Shown piece by piece: positions 27,128 to 37,772 of a DNA stretch of 64,000 nucleotides (positions within the stretch are counted from its first letter, which is position 1; the number at the start of each line of letters is the position of its first letter). The stretch comes from Polaromonas sp. (GTDB lineage Bacteria; Pseudomonadota; Gammaproteobacteria; Burkholderiales; Burkholderiaceae_C), in contig NZ_JAQSDN010000013.1 of the NCBI RefSeq assembly GCF_029945925.1, forward strand, positions 1 to 64,000, in the 5' to 3' direction. A program made the position numbers and the translations under genes. The notes beneath the pieces are model-generated. The model was not told the DNA's origin and searched no databases. It saw only the letters and a program-made list of their open reading frames with translations.

Positions 27128-27829
27128 TCAGCGGACCACGGACTCTATCGCCTCCATGGAGGTGTGGCGTACGTCGGCGCCCTTGACCACGTAAATGATG
27201 AACTCCGCGATATTTTTCGCGTGGTCGCCGATACGTTCTATGGCCTTGGCCACGAACAGCAGGTCCAGGCTGGACGAAATAGTGCGGGGATCTTCCATCA
27301 TGTAGGTGATCAGCTTTCGCACGAAACCGTCAAACTCCTTGTCGATGGCGTCGTCTTCCTTGAGGATGGACACGGCCACATTGACATCGAGCCGGGCAAA
27401 CGCATCCAGCGCCTTGCGAAGCAGGCCGGAAGCCAGGTCGGCAGCGATGCGCAGCTCGGACGACGGCAAGGTGCGCGTGGCGCCGCTGTCGATGATGGAG
27501 CGCACCATGCGTGCGATCTTTTCTGCCTCATCTCCGGCACGCTCGAGATTCGCGGTGGTTTTGGAAATGGCGATCAGCAGGCGCAGGTCGCGGGCCGTGG
27601 GCTGGCGGCGCGCGATGATGGAAGACAGCTCCTTGTCGATATCTATCTCCATGGCATTGACGCGAGACTCCATGTCGGTGACTTCAGTTGCAGCTTCGGC
27701 ACTGAACTGGGCGAGTGCATAAACCGCAGTGCGAATCTGGGACTCAACCAGCCCGCCCATTTCCATGACGCGGGATGAGACGCTTGTCAGTTCGCTGTCG
27801 AACTGGCTGGACAGATGTTTGTCACTCAT
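27128..27829 (-). CDS. phoU: Phosphate signalling protein PhoU
   Basis: A 233-residue all-helical protein with the two PhoU repeats: EMGGLVESQIRTAVYAL in the first and FVAKAIERIGDHAKNIAEFI in the second, each with the metal-binding E/DxxxD pattern (ERAGDEAEKIA, ERIGDHAKNIA). It links the Pst importer to PhoR. The ATG at 27829 lies 2 bases beyond the pstB stop. Confidence 0.97.
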   Translation of the reverse strand: MSDKHLSSQFDSELTSVSSRVMEMGGLVESQIRTAVYALAQFSAEAATEVTDMESRVNAMEIDIDKELSSIIARRQPTARDLRLLIAISKTTANLERAGDEAEKIARMVRSIIDSGATRTLPSSELRIAADLASGLLRKALDAFARLDVNVAVSILKEDDAIDKEFDGFVRKLITYMMEDPRTISSSLDLLFVAKAIERIGDHAKNIAEFIIYVVKGADVRHTSMEAIESVVR

Positions 27830-27831
27830 GA

Positions 27832-28617
27832 TCAACCAAACCTTCCTGTAATGTAATCTTCAGTTTCCTGCCGTTTTGGCTTGAGGAATATCTGGTCGGT
27901 CTCGCCAAACTCGATAAGTTCGCCAAGGTACATGTACGCGGTGTAGTCGCTGCAACGCGCCGCCTGCTGCATGTTGTGGGTGACGATGGCAATGGTGTAG
28001 TCCTGCTTCAGTTCATGCACCAACTCCTCCACCTTGCCCGTGGAGATCGGGTCCAGCGCGGATGTGGGTTCATCAAGCAGGAGCACCGAAGGCTTGACCG
28101 CCACGCTGCGCGCGATGCAAAGTCGCTGCTGCTGGCCGCCGGACAGGGACAGGCCACTCTGGCTGAGCTTGTCCTTGACCTCGTTCCACAGCGCCGCCTT
28201 GGACAAGGCCCACTCCACGCGATCATCCATTTCGCCCTTGCTCAGGTTTTCATAGAGTTTCACGCCAAAGGCGATGTTGTCGTAGATCGACATCGGGAAC
28301 GGCGTGGGCTTCTGGAACACCATGCCGATGCGCGCGCGCAAGAGGTTGATGTCCTGTTTAGCATCCAGGATGTTCTGGCCGTAGAAATTGATCTGGCCTT
28401 CGGCGCGTTGGCCCGGGTAAAGGCTGTACATGCGATTGAGCGTGCGTAGCAGCGTGGACTTGCCGCAACCCGACGGGCCGATGAAAGCCGTCACCTTGCG
28501 TTCCTCGATATCGAGGTTGACGTTCTTGAGGCCCTGAAATTTACCGTAGAAGAAGTGGAGCTTGCGCAGCTCAAGGGCGTTTTTTTTGGTTTGCACGGCG
28601 GCTGGGTTATCGGGCAT
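27832..28617 (-). CDS. pstB: Phosphate ABC transporter ATP-binding protein PstB
   Basis: A 261-residue ATPase: Walker [10 protein letters not shown] (about residues 52-60), Q-loop [14 protein letters not shown] (typical of PstB), signature [14 protein letters not shown], Walker [14 protein letters not shown] and the H-loop VTHNMQQA. It powers high-affinity phosphate uptake through PstCA. Confidence 0.97.
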   Translation of the reverse strand: MPDNPAAVQTKKNALELRKLHFFYGKFQGLKNVNLDIEERKVTAFIGPSGCGKSTLLRTLNRMYSLYPGQRAEGQINFYGQNILDAKQDINLLRARIGMVFQKPTPFPMSIYDNIAFGVKLYENLSKGEMDDRVEWALSKAALWNEVKDKLSQSGLSLSGGQQQRLCIARSVAVKPSVLLLDEPTSALDPISTGKVEELVHELKQDYTIAIVTHNMQQAARCSDYTAYMYLGELIEFGETDQIFLKPKRQETEDYITGRFG

Positions 28618-28671
28618 GGTGGGTTCCGGGTCTTGAAAAAGTCAGATGTTTTGAGCAAGGGGACGGCGGCG

Positions 28672-29526
28672 TTAACCCGGCGCCTTTTCACGCAGGAACA
28701 CGCGTGCCACGATGTTGAGAACGAGTACCGACAGGGTGATTAGCAATGCGCCGCCCCAAGCCAGACGTATCCAGTTGTCGTAGGGACTGAGCGCAAACTG
28801 GAAGATCACCACCGGCAGATTGGCCATGGGCGCGCCCATGTCGGTGCTGAAAAACTGATTGTTGAGGGCAGTAAACAGCAATGGTGCGGTCTCCCCACTC
28901 ATGCGCGCAACCGCCAGCAGCAGGCCTGTCATGACGCCGCTCTTGGCCGCCCGCAAGGTAACCAGCGTGGCCACTTTCCAGCGGGGGGCGCCAAGCGCAA
29001 AGGCCGCTTCACGCAAACTGCCGGGCACCAGGCGCATCATGTTTTCGGTGGTGCGCACCACCACCGGCACCGCGATCAGCGACAGCGCCAGGCTACCCGC
29101 CCAACCGGAAAAATTGCCCACAGTGGCCACTGCGATGGCATATACAAACAGCCCCAGCACGATAGACGGTGCGGAAAGCATGATGTCCGTGACAAAACGC
29201 GTCAGTTCAGCTGTCTTGCTCTGATCGCCGTACTCGGCCAGGTACACGCCGGCGAAAACGCCGATGGGCGTGGACACCAGCACCGCGAAGCCGACCATCA
29301 TCAGGCTGCCGACGATGGCATTGGCCAGGCCCCCGCCTTCGCTGCCCGGCGCGGGCGTGGACTGGGTGAACATGTTCCAGTCCAGCGCAGCAAAGCCGTT
29401 GGCGAACAGCACGCTCAGGATCCACAGCAACACGACCAGACCGAGCACCATGGCGCCCATGGAAAGCGTCAGACCGATGGCATTGGAGCGCCTGCGGCTT
29501 GTGTAGAGTTGTTGGTTGAATTTCAT
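28672..29526 (-). CDS. pstA: Phosphate ABC transporter permease PstA
   Basis: A 284-residue inner-membrane permease with about six helices and the EAA loop SLREAAFALGAPRWKVATLV. It is cotranscribed between pstC (37 bp) and pstB (54 bp). Confidence 0.95.
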   Translation of the reverse strand: MKFNQQLYTSRRRSNAIGLTLSMGAMVLGLVVLLWILSVLFANGFAALDWNMFTQSTPAPGSEGGGLANAIVGSLMMVGFAVLVSTPIGVFAGVYLAEYGDQSKTAELTRFVTDIMLSAPSIVLGLFVYAIAVATVGNFSGWAGSLALSLIAVPVVVRTTENMMRLVPGSLREAAFALGAPRWKVATLVTLRAAKSGVMTGLLLAVARMSGETAPLLFTALNNQFFSTDMGAPMANLPVVIFQFALSPYDNWIRLAWGGALLITLSVLVLNIVARVFLREKAPG

Positions 29527-29563
29527 CAGGGCTTCCCGATTTGTTGGAGTGAGGCAGAGCGGC

Positions 29564-30562
29564 TCAGAGGCCCTTGGCCTTTTCGGCGCGCAACATCAGT
29601 ATCTTGGCGAGCGAAAGCACGATGAAGGTGATGACGAAGAGCAGAAAACCCAGCGCAAACAGTGTGGAGAGATGGAAGTCGGCCGCTTCTCCGAATTCGT
29701 TGGCCAGCGTGGATGCAATCGATGTGCCCGGCGAAAACAGCGAGGTGGGCATGCGGTTGGCATTGCCGATCACAAAGGTCACCGCCATGGTCTCACCCAG
29801 AGCACGGCCCAGGCCAAGCATGATCCCGCCAATAACGCCCTTCTGCGTGTAAGGCAGGACAATCCGGCTGACCACTTCCCAGGTGGTGCATCCCAGACCG
29901 TAAGCCGATTCGCGCAGGATGGGCGGCACGATCTCGAACACGTCGCGCATCACCGCCGCCACGAATGGCAGCACCATGAAGGCCAGCACAATGCCGGCGG
30001 CCAGGATACCGAACCCGTTGGTACTGCCGCCAAACAGGAAGCCCACCAGCGGCATGCCGCCCAGCACTTTCTGCACCGGCACCTGAAAGTAGTCTGCAAA
30101 AACGGGCGCAAACACAAACAGGCCGAACATGCCGTAAATAATGGAAGGCACCGCCGCCAATAGCTCCACCGCGGTTCCCAAGGGGCGACGCAGCCAGACA
30201 GGACAGGTTTCCGTGAGGAACAGTGCGATGCCGAATGCCAGCGGTACCGCAATCAGCATGGCCAACCCGGCACTGGCGATGGTGCCGACGATGGCGATCG
30301 CCGCGCCGAATTCTTCGTTGATGATGTCCCACTCAACGCGCCAGATGAAGTTGAAGCCGAACTTCTGGAAGGTCGGCCAGGCGTTGATAAACAGGGAAAC
30401 GATGATACCCACCAGGGCGATCAGCACCAGCAGCGAAAAGCTCTGGGTGACGCGGTGAAACAGGACGTCCTGGAAGCGTTGCCGCCTGGCGATCGTGGCC
30501 ATGTTGGGGTTAGCGGTCTCGACAGGCGCATTTAGCGGATTCATGGTGATTTCCACGCTCAT
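29564..30562 (-). CDS. pstC: Phosphate ABC transporter permease PstC
   Basis: A 332-residue permease partner of PstA, with the EAA loop ILRESAYGLGCTTWEVVSRI. The start at 30562 (MSVEITMN) is chosen because GGGAG lies at the right distance; an in-frame codon four residues upstream overlaps that site. Confidence 0.95.
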   Translation of the reverse strand: MSVEITMNPLNAPVETANPNMATIARRQRFQDVLFHRVTQSFSLLVLIALVGIIVSLFINAWPTFQKFGFNFIWRVEWDIINEEFGAAIAIVGTIASAGLAMLIAVPLAFGIALFLTETCPVWLRRPLGTAVELLAAVPSIIYGMFGLFVFAPVFADYFQVPVQKVLGGMPLVGFLFGGSTNGFGILAAGIVLAFMVLPFVAAVMRDVFEIVPPILRESAYGLGCTTWEVVSRIVLPYTQKGVIGGIMLGLGRALGETMAVTFVIGNANRMPTSLFSPGTSIASTLANEFGEAADFHLSTLFALGFLLFVITFIVLSLAKILMLRAEKAKGL

Positions 30563-30599
30563 TTTGACTCCCATGTGAGGTCATCCAATCTGACAAACC

Positions 30600-30636
30600 G
30601 ACATCCGCCGGCCGGACTTCCCGGACGGCGGATGTC
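30600..30636 (-). promoter_or_regulatory. pstS-pstC intercistronic hairpin
   Basis: Perfect 11-bp arms GACATCCGCCG/CGGCGGATGTC with an inner CCGG/CCGG extension and no T-run. Placed just after pstS, it probably protects the pstS transcript end, so that the binding protein is made in excess over the membrane subunits. Confidence 0.7.
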
Positions 30637-30655
30637 ATTTCAGAATCAGTTCAAC

Positions 30656-31687
30656 TCACTTCGCGATCTGCGACCACACTTTGGTGCGGATCTGGGCGGT
30701 CAGCGCGTCGGGGAGCGGCACGTAGTCGAGCTCAGCAGCCATGCCTTTGCCATTCTTGAAGGCCCAGTCGAAGAACTTTAACACTTCGGCGGACTGGGCC
30801 TTGTCGGCTGGGTCCTTGTACATCAGGATGAAGGATGCCGTGCTCACGGGCCAGCTCTGTGCGCCCTTGGCGTTAACCATGGAGATGCCCATGCCGGGTA
30901 CGCTGAACCAGTCGGCGCCGGCTGCAGCTGCGGCAAACGCGGAGTCATCCGGGCTCACATACTTGCCGTCGGCGTTCTGCAACTGCAGGAAGTTCATGTT
31001 GTTCTTTTTCACGTAGGCGTATTCCACATAACCCAGCGCGCCCTTGACACGATTCACGTTGGCGGCGACGCCTTCGTTACCCTTGCCGCCGACGGAGGAT
31101 GGTGCAGGCCACTTGACTGCTGCACCCTTGCCCACAGTGTCAGCCCAATCCTTGCTGACCGCCGTCAGATAGTCGGTCCAGTTGAAGGTGGTGCCGGAGC
31201 CGTCAGCGCGGTGCACCACGGTGATGTTCTGGTCAGGCAGGGTCTTGCCGGGGTTCAGGGCCACCAGCTTCGGGTCGTTCCACTTGACAACCTTGCCCAG
31301 GAACATCTCGGCCAGCACGGGGCCGGTGACACGCAGTTCGCCGGGCTTGAAGCCTTCGAGGTTGATCACGGGGACGGTGCCGCCGATGATGGCGGGAAAC
31401 TGGACCATGCCGTCCTTGTCCAGGTCGGCGCCCGGCACGGGGGCGTCAGACGCGCCGAAAGCGACCGTCTTGGCGCGGATCTGGCGGATGCCACCGGACG
31501 AACCGATGGACTGGTAGTTCAGGCCGACACCGGTGGCCTTTTTGTAGGCTTCAGCCCATTTGGCATAAATGGGGAAAGGGAAGGTCGCGCCGGCGCCGGT
31601 GATGTCGGCGGCCATGGCGGAACCCATGCCCAAGGTGGCAAAGGCAGCGACGGCCATTGCTTTGAGGAAATTGCGCTTGTGCTTCAT
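30656..31687 (-). CDS. pstS: Phosphate-binding periplasmic protein PstS
   Basis: A 343-residue binding protein with a Sec signal peptide (MAVAAFATLGMGSAMAADITGAG covers h-region and cleavage site). Phosphate-binding segments are recognisable: GAGATFPFPIYAKW, SSGGIRQI, FGASDAPV and RADGSGTTFNW. First gene of the pst-pho operon, with a PHO box upstream. Confidence 0.97.
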   Translation of the reverse strand: MKHKRNFLKAMAVAAFATLGMGSAMAADITGAGATFPFPIYAKWAEAYKKATGVGLNYQSIGSSGGIRQIRAKTVAFGASDAPVPGADLDKDGMVQFPAIIGGTVPVINLEGFKPGELRVTGPVLAEMFLGKVVKWNDPKLVALNPGKTLPDQNITVVHRADGSGTTFNWTDYLTAVSKDWADTVGKGAAVKWPAPSSVGGKGNEGVAANVNRVKGALGYVEYAYVKKNNMNFLQLQNADGKYVSPDDSAFAAAAAGADWFSVPGMGISMVNAKGAQSWPVSTASFILMYKDPADKAQSAEVLKFFDWAFKNGKGMAAELDYVPLPDALTAQIRTKVWSQIAK

Positions 31688-31726
31688 GTGGCTCCTTACG
31701 GTTGGATAAACGGGTCAACAGGCTGT

Positions 31727-31760
31727 ACTGTAGAAGCTCAATGTGACAAGTACGTGACAA
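31727..31760 (-). promoter_or_regulatory. PHO box and -10 of the pst-pho operon
   Basis: On the minus strand TTGTCAC-GTAC-TTGTCAC (31760-31743), two direct 7-mers with a 4-bp spacer, matches the PhoB box (CTGTCAT repeats). A -10-like TACAGT (31732-31727) follows after 10 bases, the spacing of E. coli Pho promoters. The rest of 31688-32002 holds no other recognisable element. Confidence 0.88.
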
Positions 31761-32002
31761 TCGCATGAAAAAGCAGGGCTAAATTTTGCCAACGGGGCAT
31801 TCGTCGCTCCCACAACCGGACACTGGCCGCGGCCAGGATTGGGCCGGGTTTCACAGCCCGGTTACAGGTGCCCGGCATTCTGCCTGTTTGTGTCGCTTCC
31901 CCGACGGCAGGTAGCCCTTCTGGGGCCTTGCCGCCATGCCTGTCCCGGCACCAGCGTTCCGCGTGAATGCTATGCTGGCTGCGCCCCAACAATCACTCAC
32001 AC

Positions 32003-33493
32003 ATGCAAAATGGAACCCGCCTGGCTGCCGTGGACCTTGGGTCCAACAGCTACCGCCTCGAAATAGGCCGCCTCGATCACGGCCAGATCCACCGTACCGA
32101 ATACCTCAAGGAAACCGTGCGCCAGGGCAACGGCCTGGATGAGGAGCGCAACCTCACGCCGGAAGCCATGCAGCGCGGCTGGGACTGCCTGGCCCGGTTT
32201 GGCGAGCGCCTCGCTGGCTTCAAGAAAGGGGAAGTGCGCGCCGTCGCCACCCAGACCCTGCGCGAAGCCCGCAACCGCGACGTTTTTCTGCAGCGCGCCC
32301 ACAAGGTGCTGGGCTTTCCCATCGACGTGATCTCCGGACGCGAGGAAGCCCGCCTGATCTACCAGGGCGTGGCGCACCTGCTGCCCCAGTCCGGCGAACG
32401 CCGCCTGGTCGTGGACATCGGGGGCCGGTCCACCGAAATGATCCTGGGCAAGGGCCTGGACGCGGTGACCATGGAGTCCTACCGCGTCGGCAGCGTGGGC
32501 TGGTCCATGAAGTATTTCCCCAACGGCCAGTTCACTGCGCGGGCCTTCCAGACGGCCGAGGTGGCCGCCAAGGCGGTGCTGGACGAAGCCACCAACCTCT
32601 ACCGCGGCGGCTGGGATGTGGCCTACGGCTCGTCGGGCACCGTGGGTGCCGTCAGCGACGTGCTGATGGCCGGGGGCTGGCCCCAGGGCCTGGTTACACG
32701 CGAAGGGCTGGACTGGTTGCTGGACCGCCTGCTCAAGGCCCAGAGCGCAGAGCGTCTCAAGCTCGAGGGCATGAAGGACGACCGGCGTGCCGTGATTGGC
32801 GGCGGCGTCAGCGTGCTGCGCGCCGTGTTCGAGCTGATGGGCATCAAGCAGATGCAGACCGCCCAGGGCGCCCTGCGCCATGGCGTGCTGTATGACCTGC
32901 TCGATCGCGAGGAAGAAACGACCGACCTGCGCTCGACCAGCGTGCAGCGGCTGACCCACAAGTTCGACACCGACACCGCGCAGGCCCAGCGCGTGAGCAA
33001 GGTTGCCCGCACCCTCTTCGCGCAAGCCAGCACTGGCCTGTCGCCGGCCGAACTCGGGCGTGTCCAGCGCAAGCTCGACTGGGCCGCCCTGCTGCATGAA
33101 ATCGGCAGCCATATCTCGCACAGCGATTACCACAAGCACGGCGCCTACATCCTGGACAACGCCGATGCACCGGGCTTCACCCTGCAGGAACTGCACCGCC
33201 TGAGCCTGCTGGTGCTGGGCCACCGCGGCAAGCTGCGCAAGCTGGAAGCAGATTTCGAGGACGAAGTTTTCGTGCTGCAGCTGCTCTGCCTGCGGCTGGC
33301 GGTGATCCTGTGCCACGCGCGCCGCGACCCCGACGTCAAGGGCGTGCAGATCGCCAGCGCCAGCAATCGGCAGTTTTCGCTGGCCTGCCGGCCGGGCTGG
33401 GCCGAGGCTTTCCCCCAGTCCGCGCACCTGCTGCGTGAAGAGGTGCTGGCCTGGCAGAAAACGCCCTGGAGCCTGGCGCTCGCAGGACTCTGA
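32003..33493 (+). CDS. ppx: Exopolyphosphatase (Ppx/GppA family)
   Basis: A 496-residue member of the ASKHA phosphotransferase superfamily: AAVDLGSNSYRLEIGRL (phosphate loop 1), AVATQTLREARN, and LVVDIGGRSTEMILG (loop 2), then the C-terminal HD-like helical domain. It hydrolyses terminal phosphates of polyphosphate or of pppGpp. The start at 32003 (MQNGTRLAAVD) fits the family. It is divergent from pstS; ppk lies 1 kb further right. Confidence 0.93.
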   Translation: MQNGTRLAAVDLGSNSYRLEIGRLDHGQIHRTEYLKETVRQGNGLDEERNLTPEAMQRGWDCLARFGERLAGFKKGEVRAVATQTLREARNRDVFLQRAHKVLGFPIDVISGREEARLIYQGVAHLLPQSGERRLVVDIGGRSTEMILGKGLDAVTMESYRVGSVGWSMKYFPNGQFTARAFQTAEVAAKAVLDEATNLYRGGWDVAYGSSGTVGAVSDVLMAGGWPQGLVTREGLDWLLDRLLKAQSAERLKLEGMKDDRRAVIGGGVSVLRAVFELMGIKQMQTAQGALRHGVLYDLLDREEETTDLRSTSVQRLTHKFDTDTAQAQRVSKVARTLFAQASTGLSPAELGRVQRKLDWAALLHEIGSHISHSDYHKHGAYILDNADAPGFTLQELHRLSLLVLGHRGKLRKLEADFEDEVFVLQLLCLRLAVILCHARRDPDVKGVQIASASNRQFSLACRPGWAEAFPQSAHLLREEVLAWQKTPWSLALAGL

Positions 33494-33511
33494 AGTCCTG
33501 CGGGCCGGGGT

Positions 33512-33560
33512 TTGACCTGTTTTTCGGGAACGGAATAAACTGTATATACCGTTTATTCCG
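33512..33560 (+). promoter_or_regulatory. Promoter with 30-bp palindromic operator
   Basis: TTGACC (33512-33517), 16 bases, then AATAAA (33534-33539). Overlapping the -10 is a palindrome, 33531-33560: CGGAATAAAC, ten bases centred on GTATATAC, then GTTTATTCCG; 28 of 30 positions are symmetric. A small hairpin (GCAGGACT/AGTCCTGC, 33483-33502) over the ppx stop precedes it. The palindrome ends 12 bp before the start codon at 33573. Confidence 0.75.
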
Positions 33561-33572
33561 AAAGGCATTCCC

Positions 33573-33995
33573 ATGGCAACTGCAAAAAAATCCGGCCTCC
33601 CGGTGAAAGCCGGCACCGCCTCCCGCAAGGCGCCCGTCAGGCAAGCGGCAAGACCCGTCACGAAGGCCAAGCCCCCGGCCGCAAAAAGAGCAGTTGCCCC
33701 GACCGGCCCCGTCAAGAAACAGGCAATCACGTCAGGGTCAGCCACCGCGCCGGAAAAGCCCGCCAAGGTCAAAAAGCCCAAACTGGTACGCGACAGCTTC
33801 ACCATTCCCAAGGCCGAATATGTGGTGCTTGACGAGCTCAAGCAGCGCGCTGCCAAGTTGACCCAGCCGGTCAAAAAAAGTGAACTGCTCAGGGCCGGCA
33901 TCAAGGCACTGGCCGCCATGCAGGATGCCGCCTTTCTGGCGGCATTGGCCAATGTGCCGACGATCAAGACCGGCCGCCCGACAAAGTCCTCCTGA
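33573..33995 (+). CDS. Basic Lys/Ala/Pro-rich protein with RHH-like C-terminus
   Basis: A 140-residue protein. Residues 1-70 are a histone H1-like Lys/Ala/Pro-rich tail. Residues 72-115 fit a ribbon-helix-helix pattern: strand RDSFTIP, helix KAEYVVLDELKQRAAKL, turn, helix KKSELLRAGIKALAAM. I infer a DNA-binding protein, possibly repressing its own promoter through the palindrome upstream. Located between ppx and sixA-ppk, it may regulate polyphosphate genes or compact DNA or polyP granules. The fold call rests on pattern reading only. Confidence 0.65.
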   Translation: MATAKKSGLPVKAGTASRKAPVRQAARPVTKAKPPAAKRAVAPTGPVKKQAITSGSATAPEKPAKVKKPKLVRDSFTIPKAEYVVLDELKQRAAKLTQPVKKSELLRAGIKALAAMQDAAFLAALANVPTIKTGRPTKSS

Positions 33996-34024
33996 ATCAG
34001 CGCCGCCCAGTCGGCAGGCGTGGC

Positions 34025-34495
34025 TCAGAGCAACTCGGGTGATTGCACCGTGACCACCACGGTTTGCAACCCCTCTTCGCGCTCACGCGTGCGCAGCCAC
34101 CAGAGCGCCCCCTTCTTCACGGCGCATTCGCTTTCCTGCAGGCCCAGCAACTGGGCGATGGTTTGCCCCAGGGTCGGCTGATGGCCGATCACCAGGATCG
34201 GCAGCTTGTTGACCGGCCATTGCACCAGCTCGAGCAATTGCGACGGCGGCGCGTCGGGCCCGAGTTCTGCACGGATTTTGTACTTGCGCCCCAGCGCCAG
34301 CGCCGTCTGCTCGCAGCGGCGCGCCGGGCTCACCAGGATGCGCGCCCGCTCAGGCAGCTGCCGGTCCAGCCAGGCGGCCATGCGGGCCGCCTGCTTCTCG
34401 CCTCTAGTCGTCAGTGAACGTTCGAGGTCATTCCCGCTCTGCACGCCGGCAGGCAACTCTTCAGCCTCTGCATGACGCCACAGGATCAGGTCCAT
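34025..34495 (-). CDS. sixA: Phosphohistidine phosphatase SixA
   Basis: A 156-residue histidine phosphatase: the catalytic RHAEAEE at residues 7-13, SPARRCEQTA and the second catalytic His in VIGHQPTLG. SixA dephosphorylates phosphohistidine in HPt domains or PTSNtr. It starts 6 bp after the ppk stop, so the two are co-transcribed. Confidence 0.9.
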   Translation of the reverse strand: MDLILWRHAEAEELPAGVQSGNDLERSLTTRGEKQAARMAAWLDRQLPERARILVSPARRCEQTALALGRKYKIRAELGPDAPPSQLLELVQWPVNKLPILVIGHQPTLGQTIAQLLGLQESECAVKKGALWWLRTREREEGLQTVVVTVQSPELL

Positions 34496-34501
34496 TACGG
34501 T

Positions 34502-36640
<2,139 letters not shown>

Positions 36641-36670
36641 GAATCTGACTTGTCAGTGTGCGCTGGTTTG

Positions 36671-36699
36671 ATGACAAAAGCGTGACAACATCATGACAA
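36671..36699 (-). promoter_or_regulatory. Double PHO box upstream of ppk
   Basis: Three 7-mers in 11-bp phase, minus strand TTGTCAT-GATG-TTGTCAC-GCTT-TTGTCAT, read from 36699 to 36671, facing ppk whose start is 31 bp away. A weak -10 (CACACT) lies 10 bases after the last repeat. Confidence 0.88.
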
Positions 36700-36704
36700 A
36701 TGTT

Positions 36705-37772
36705 TCAGGCCGCGGCTTGCACCGTTACCAGGGCACTGGTGGCCTGGCCACGTACCGGCACCATAAACCCTTCGAACAGCTGGGCGGCATGCGCCCAGCT
36801 GAAGTCCAGCGAACGGGCGCGGGCCTCATGACGCGGCACCGCCATCGCGCTGTAACAAGCGCGCTTGAGGTCCTCATCCAGCACACCGCCGTGGCAACTG
36901 CCATCCGGCTTGCCCAGCACCTCCAGCGGGCCGTCAACCGGGTAGGCCGCGACCGGCGTGCCGCTGGCCATGGCTTCGAGCATCACCAGGCCGAAGGTTT
37001 CCGACCGGCTGGGAAAAACAAACACATCGGCGGCAGCGTACACCCTGGCCAGTTCGTCGCGCGGCAACACACCAAGCCAGCGCACCTGCGGATAACGTTC
37101 CTTGAGCGACGCCTCCAGCGGCCCGACGCCGCAGACCACCTTGGTCCCCGGAATGTCCAGCGTCAGGAAGGCCTCGATGTTTTTCTCATACGACACGCGG
37201 CCGACAAACAGCGACACCGGCCGCACCAGCGTGCCCATGCGGGGATAGAGCCGCGCCTCGGGATGAAACGGGAACAAGGCGGTGTCCACCCCATGCGTCC
37301 AGCTGCGCAGCTGGCGAAAACCGCGCTGCTCCAGCATGCGCAACACGCCGTGGGTGGGAACCATGACCCCGGAGGAGGCCTTGTGGAAATGCCGGAACAG
37401 CGCATAACCCCAGGACAGCGGTATTTTCAGCGCGGCGTGGAGGATTTCCGGGAATTTGGTGTGGAACGCGGTGGTAAAACGCAGGCCCCGCTTCAGGCAG
37501 TAGCGGCGCGCCGCCCAGCCCAGTGGGCCTTCGGTGGCGATGTGGATGGCTTCGGGCGCAAAGGCGTCCAGCCGGGTGGTCAGCAAGGCCTTCGGACGCA
37601 CGGCCAGATCGATGCCGGCGTAACCCGGGCAAGGCCGCGTTTTGAACAGGCCGGGATGGATGACGTCCACCGTGTGGCCCAGGGCCTGCAGTTCACGCAC
37701 CAGCTCCACCAGCGTGGTGACCACGCCGTTGACCTGCGGTTGCCAGGCGTCGGTAACAAGGGCAATCTTCAT
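36705..37772 (-). CDS. Glycosyltransferase family 4, probable diacylglycerol glycosyltransferase
   Basis: A 355-residue GT4 enzyme with GT-B fold: N-terminal IALVTDAWQPQVNGVVTTL, FTTAFHTKFPE, and the donor-binding half VSLFVGRVSYEKNIEAFL and FVFPSRSETFGLVMLEAMASG with the E-x7-E motif. Its ATG overlaps the stop of the PlcP-like gene (ATGA). Beside a PlcP-like phosphoesterase, a GT4 of this type is the expected Agt enzyme that glycosylates diacylglycerol during phosphate starvation. That role is inferred from context; alpha-mannosyltransferase activity on other lipids is possible. Confidence 0.82.
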   Translation of the reverse strand: MKIALVTDAWQPQVNGVVTTLVELVRELQALGHTVDVIHPGLFKTRPCPGYAGIDLAVRPKALLTTRLDAFAPEAIHIATEGPLGWAARRYCLKRGLRFTTAFHTKFPEILHAALKIPLSWGYALFRHFHKASSGVMVPTHGVLRMLEQRGFRQLRSWTHGVDTALFPFHPEARLYPRMGTLVRPVSLFVGRVSYEKNIEAFLTLDIPGTKVVCGVGPLEASLKERYPQVRWLGVLPRDELARVYAAADVFVFPSRSETFGLVMLEAMASGTPVAAYPVDGPLEVLGKPDGSCHGGVLDEDLKRACYSAMAVPRHEARARSLDFSWAHAAQLFEGFMVPVRGQATSALVTVQAAA

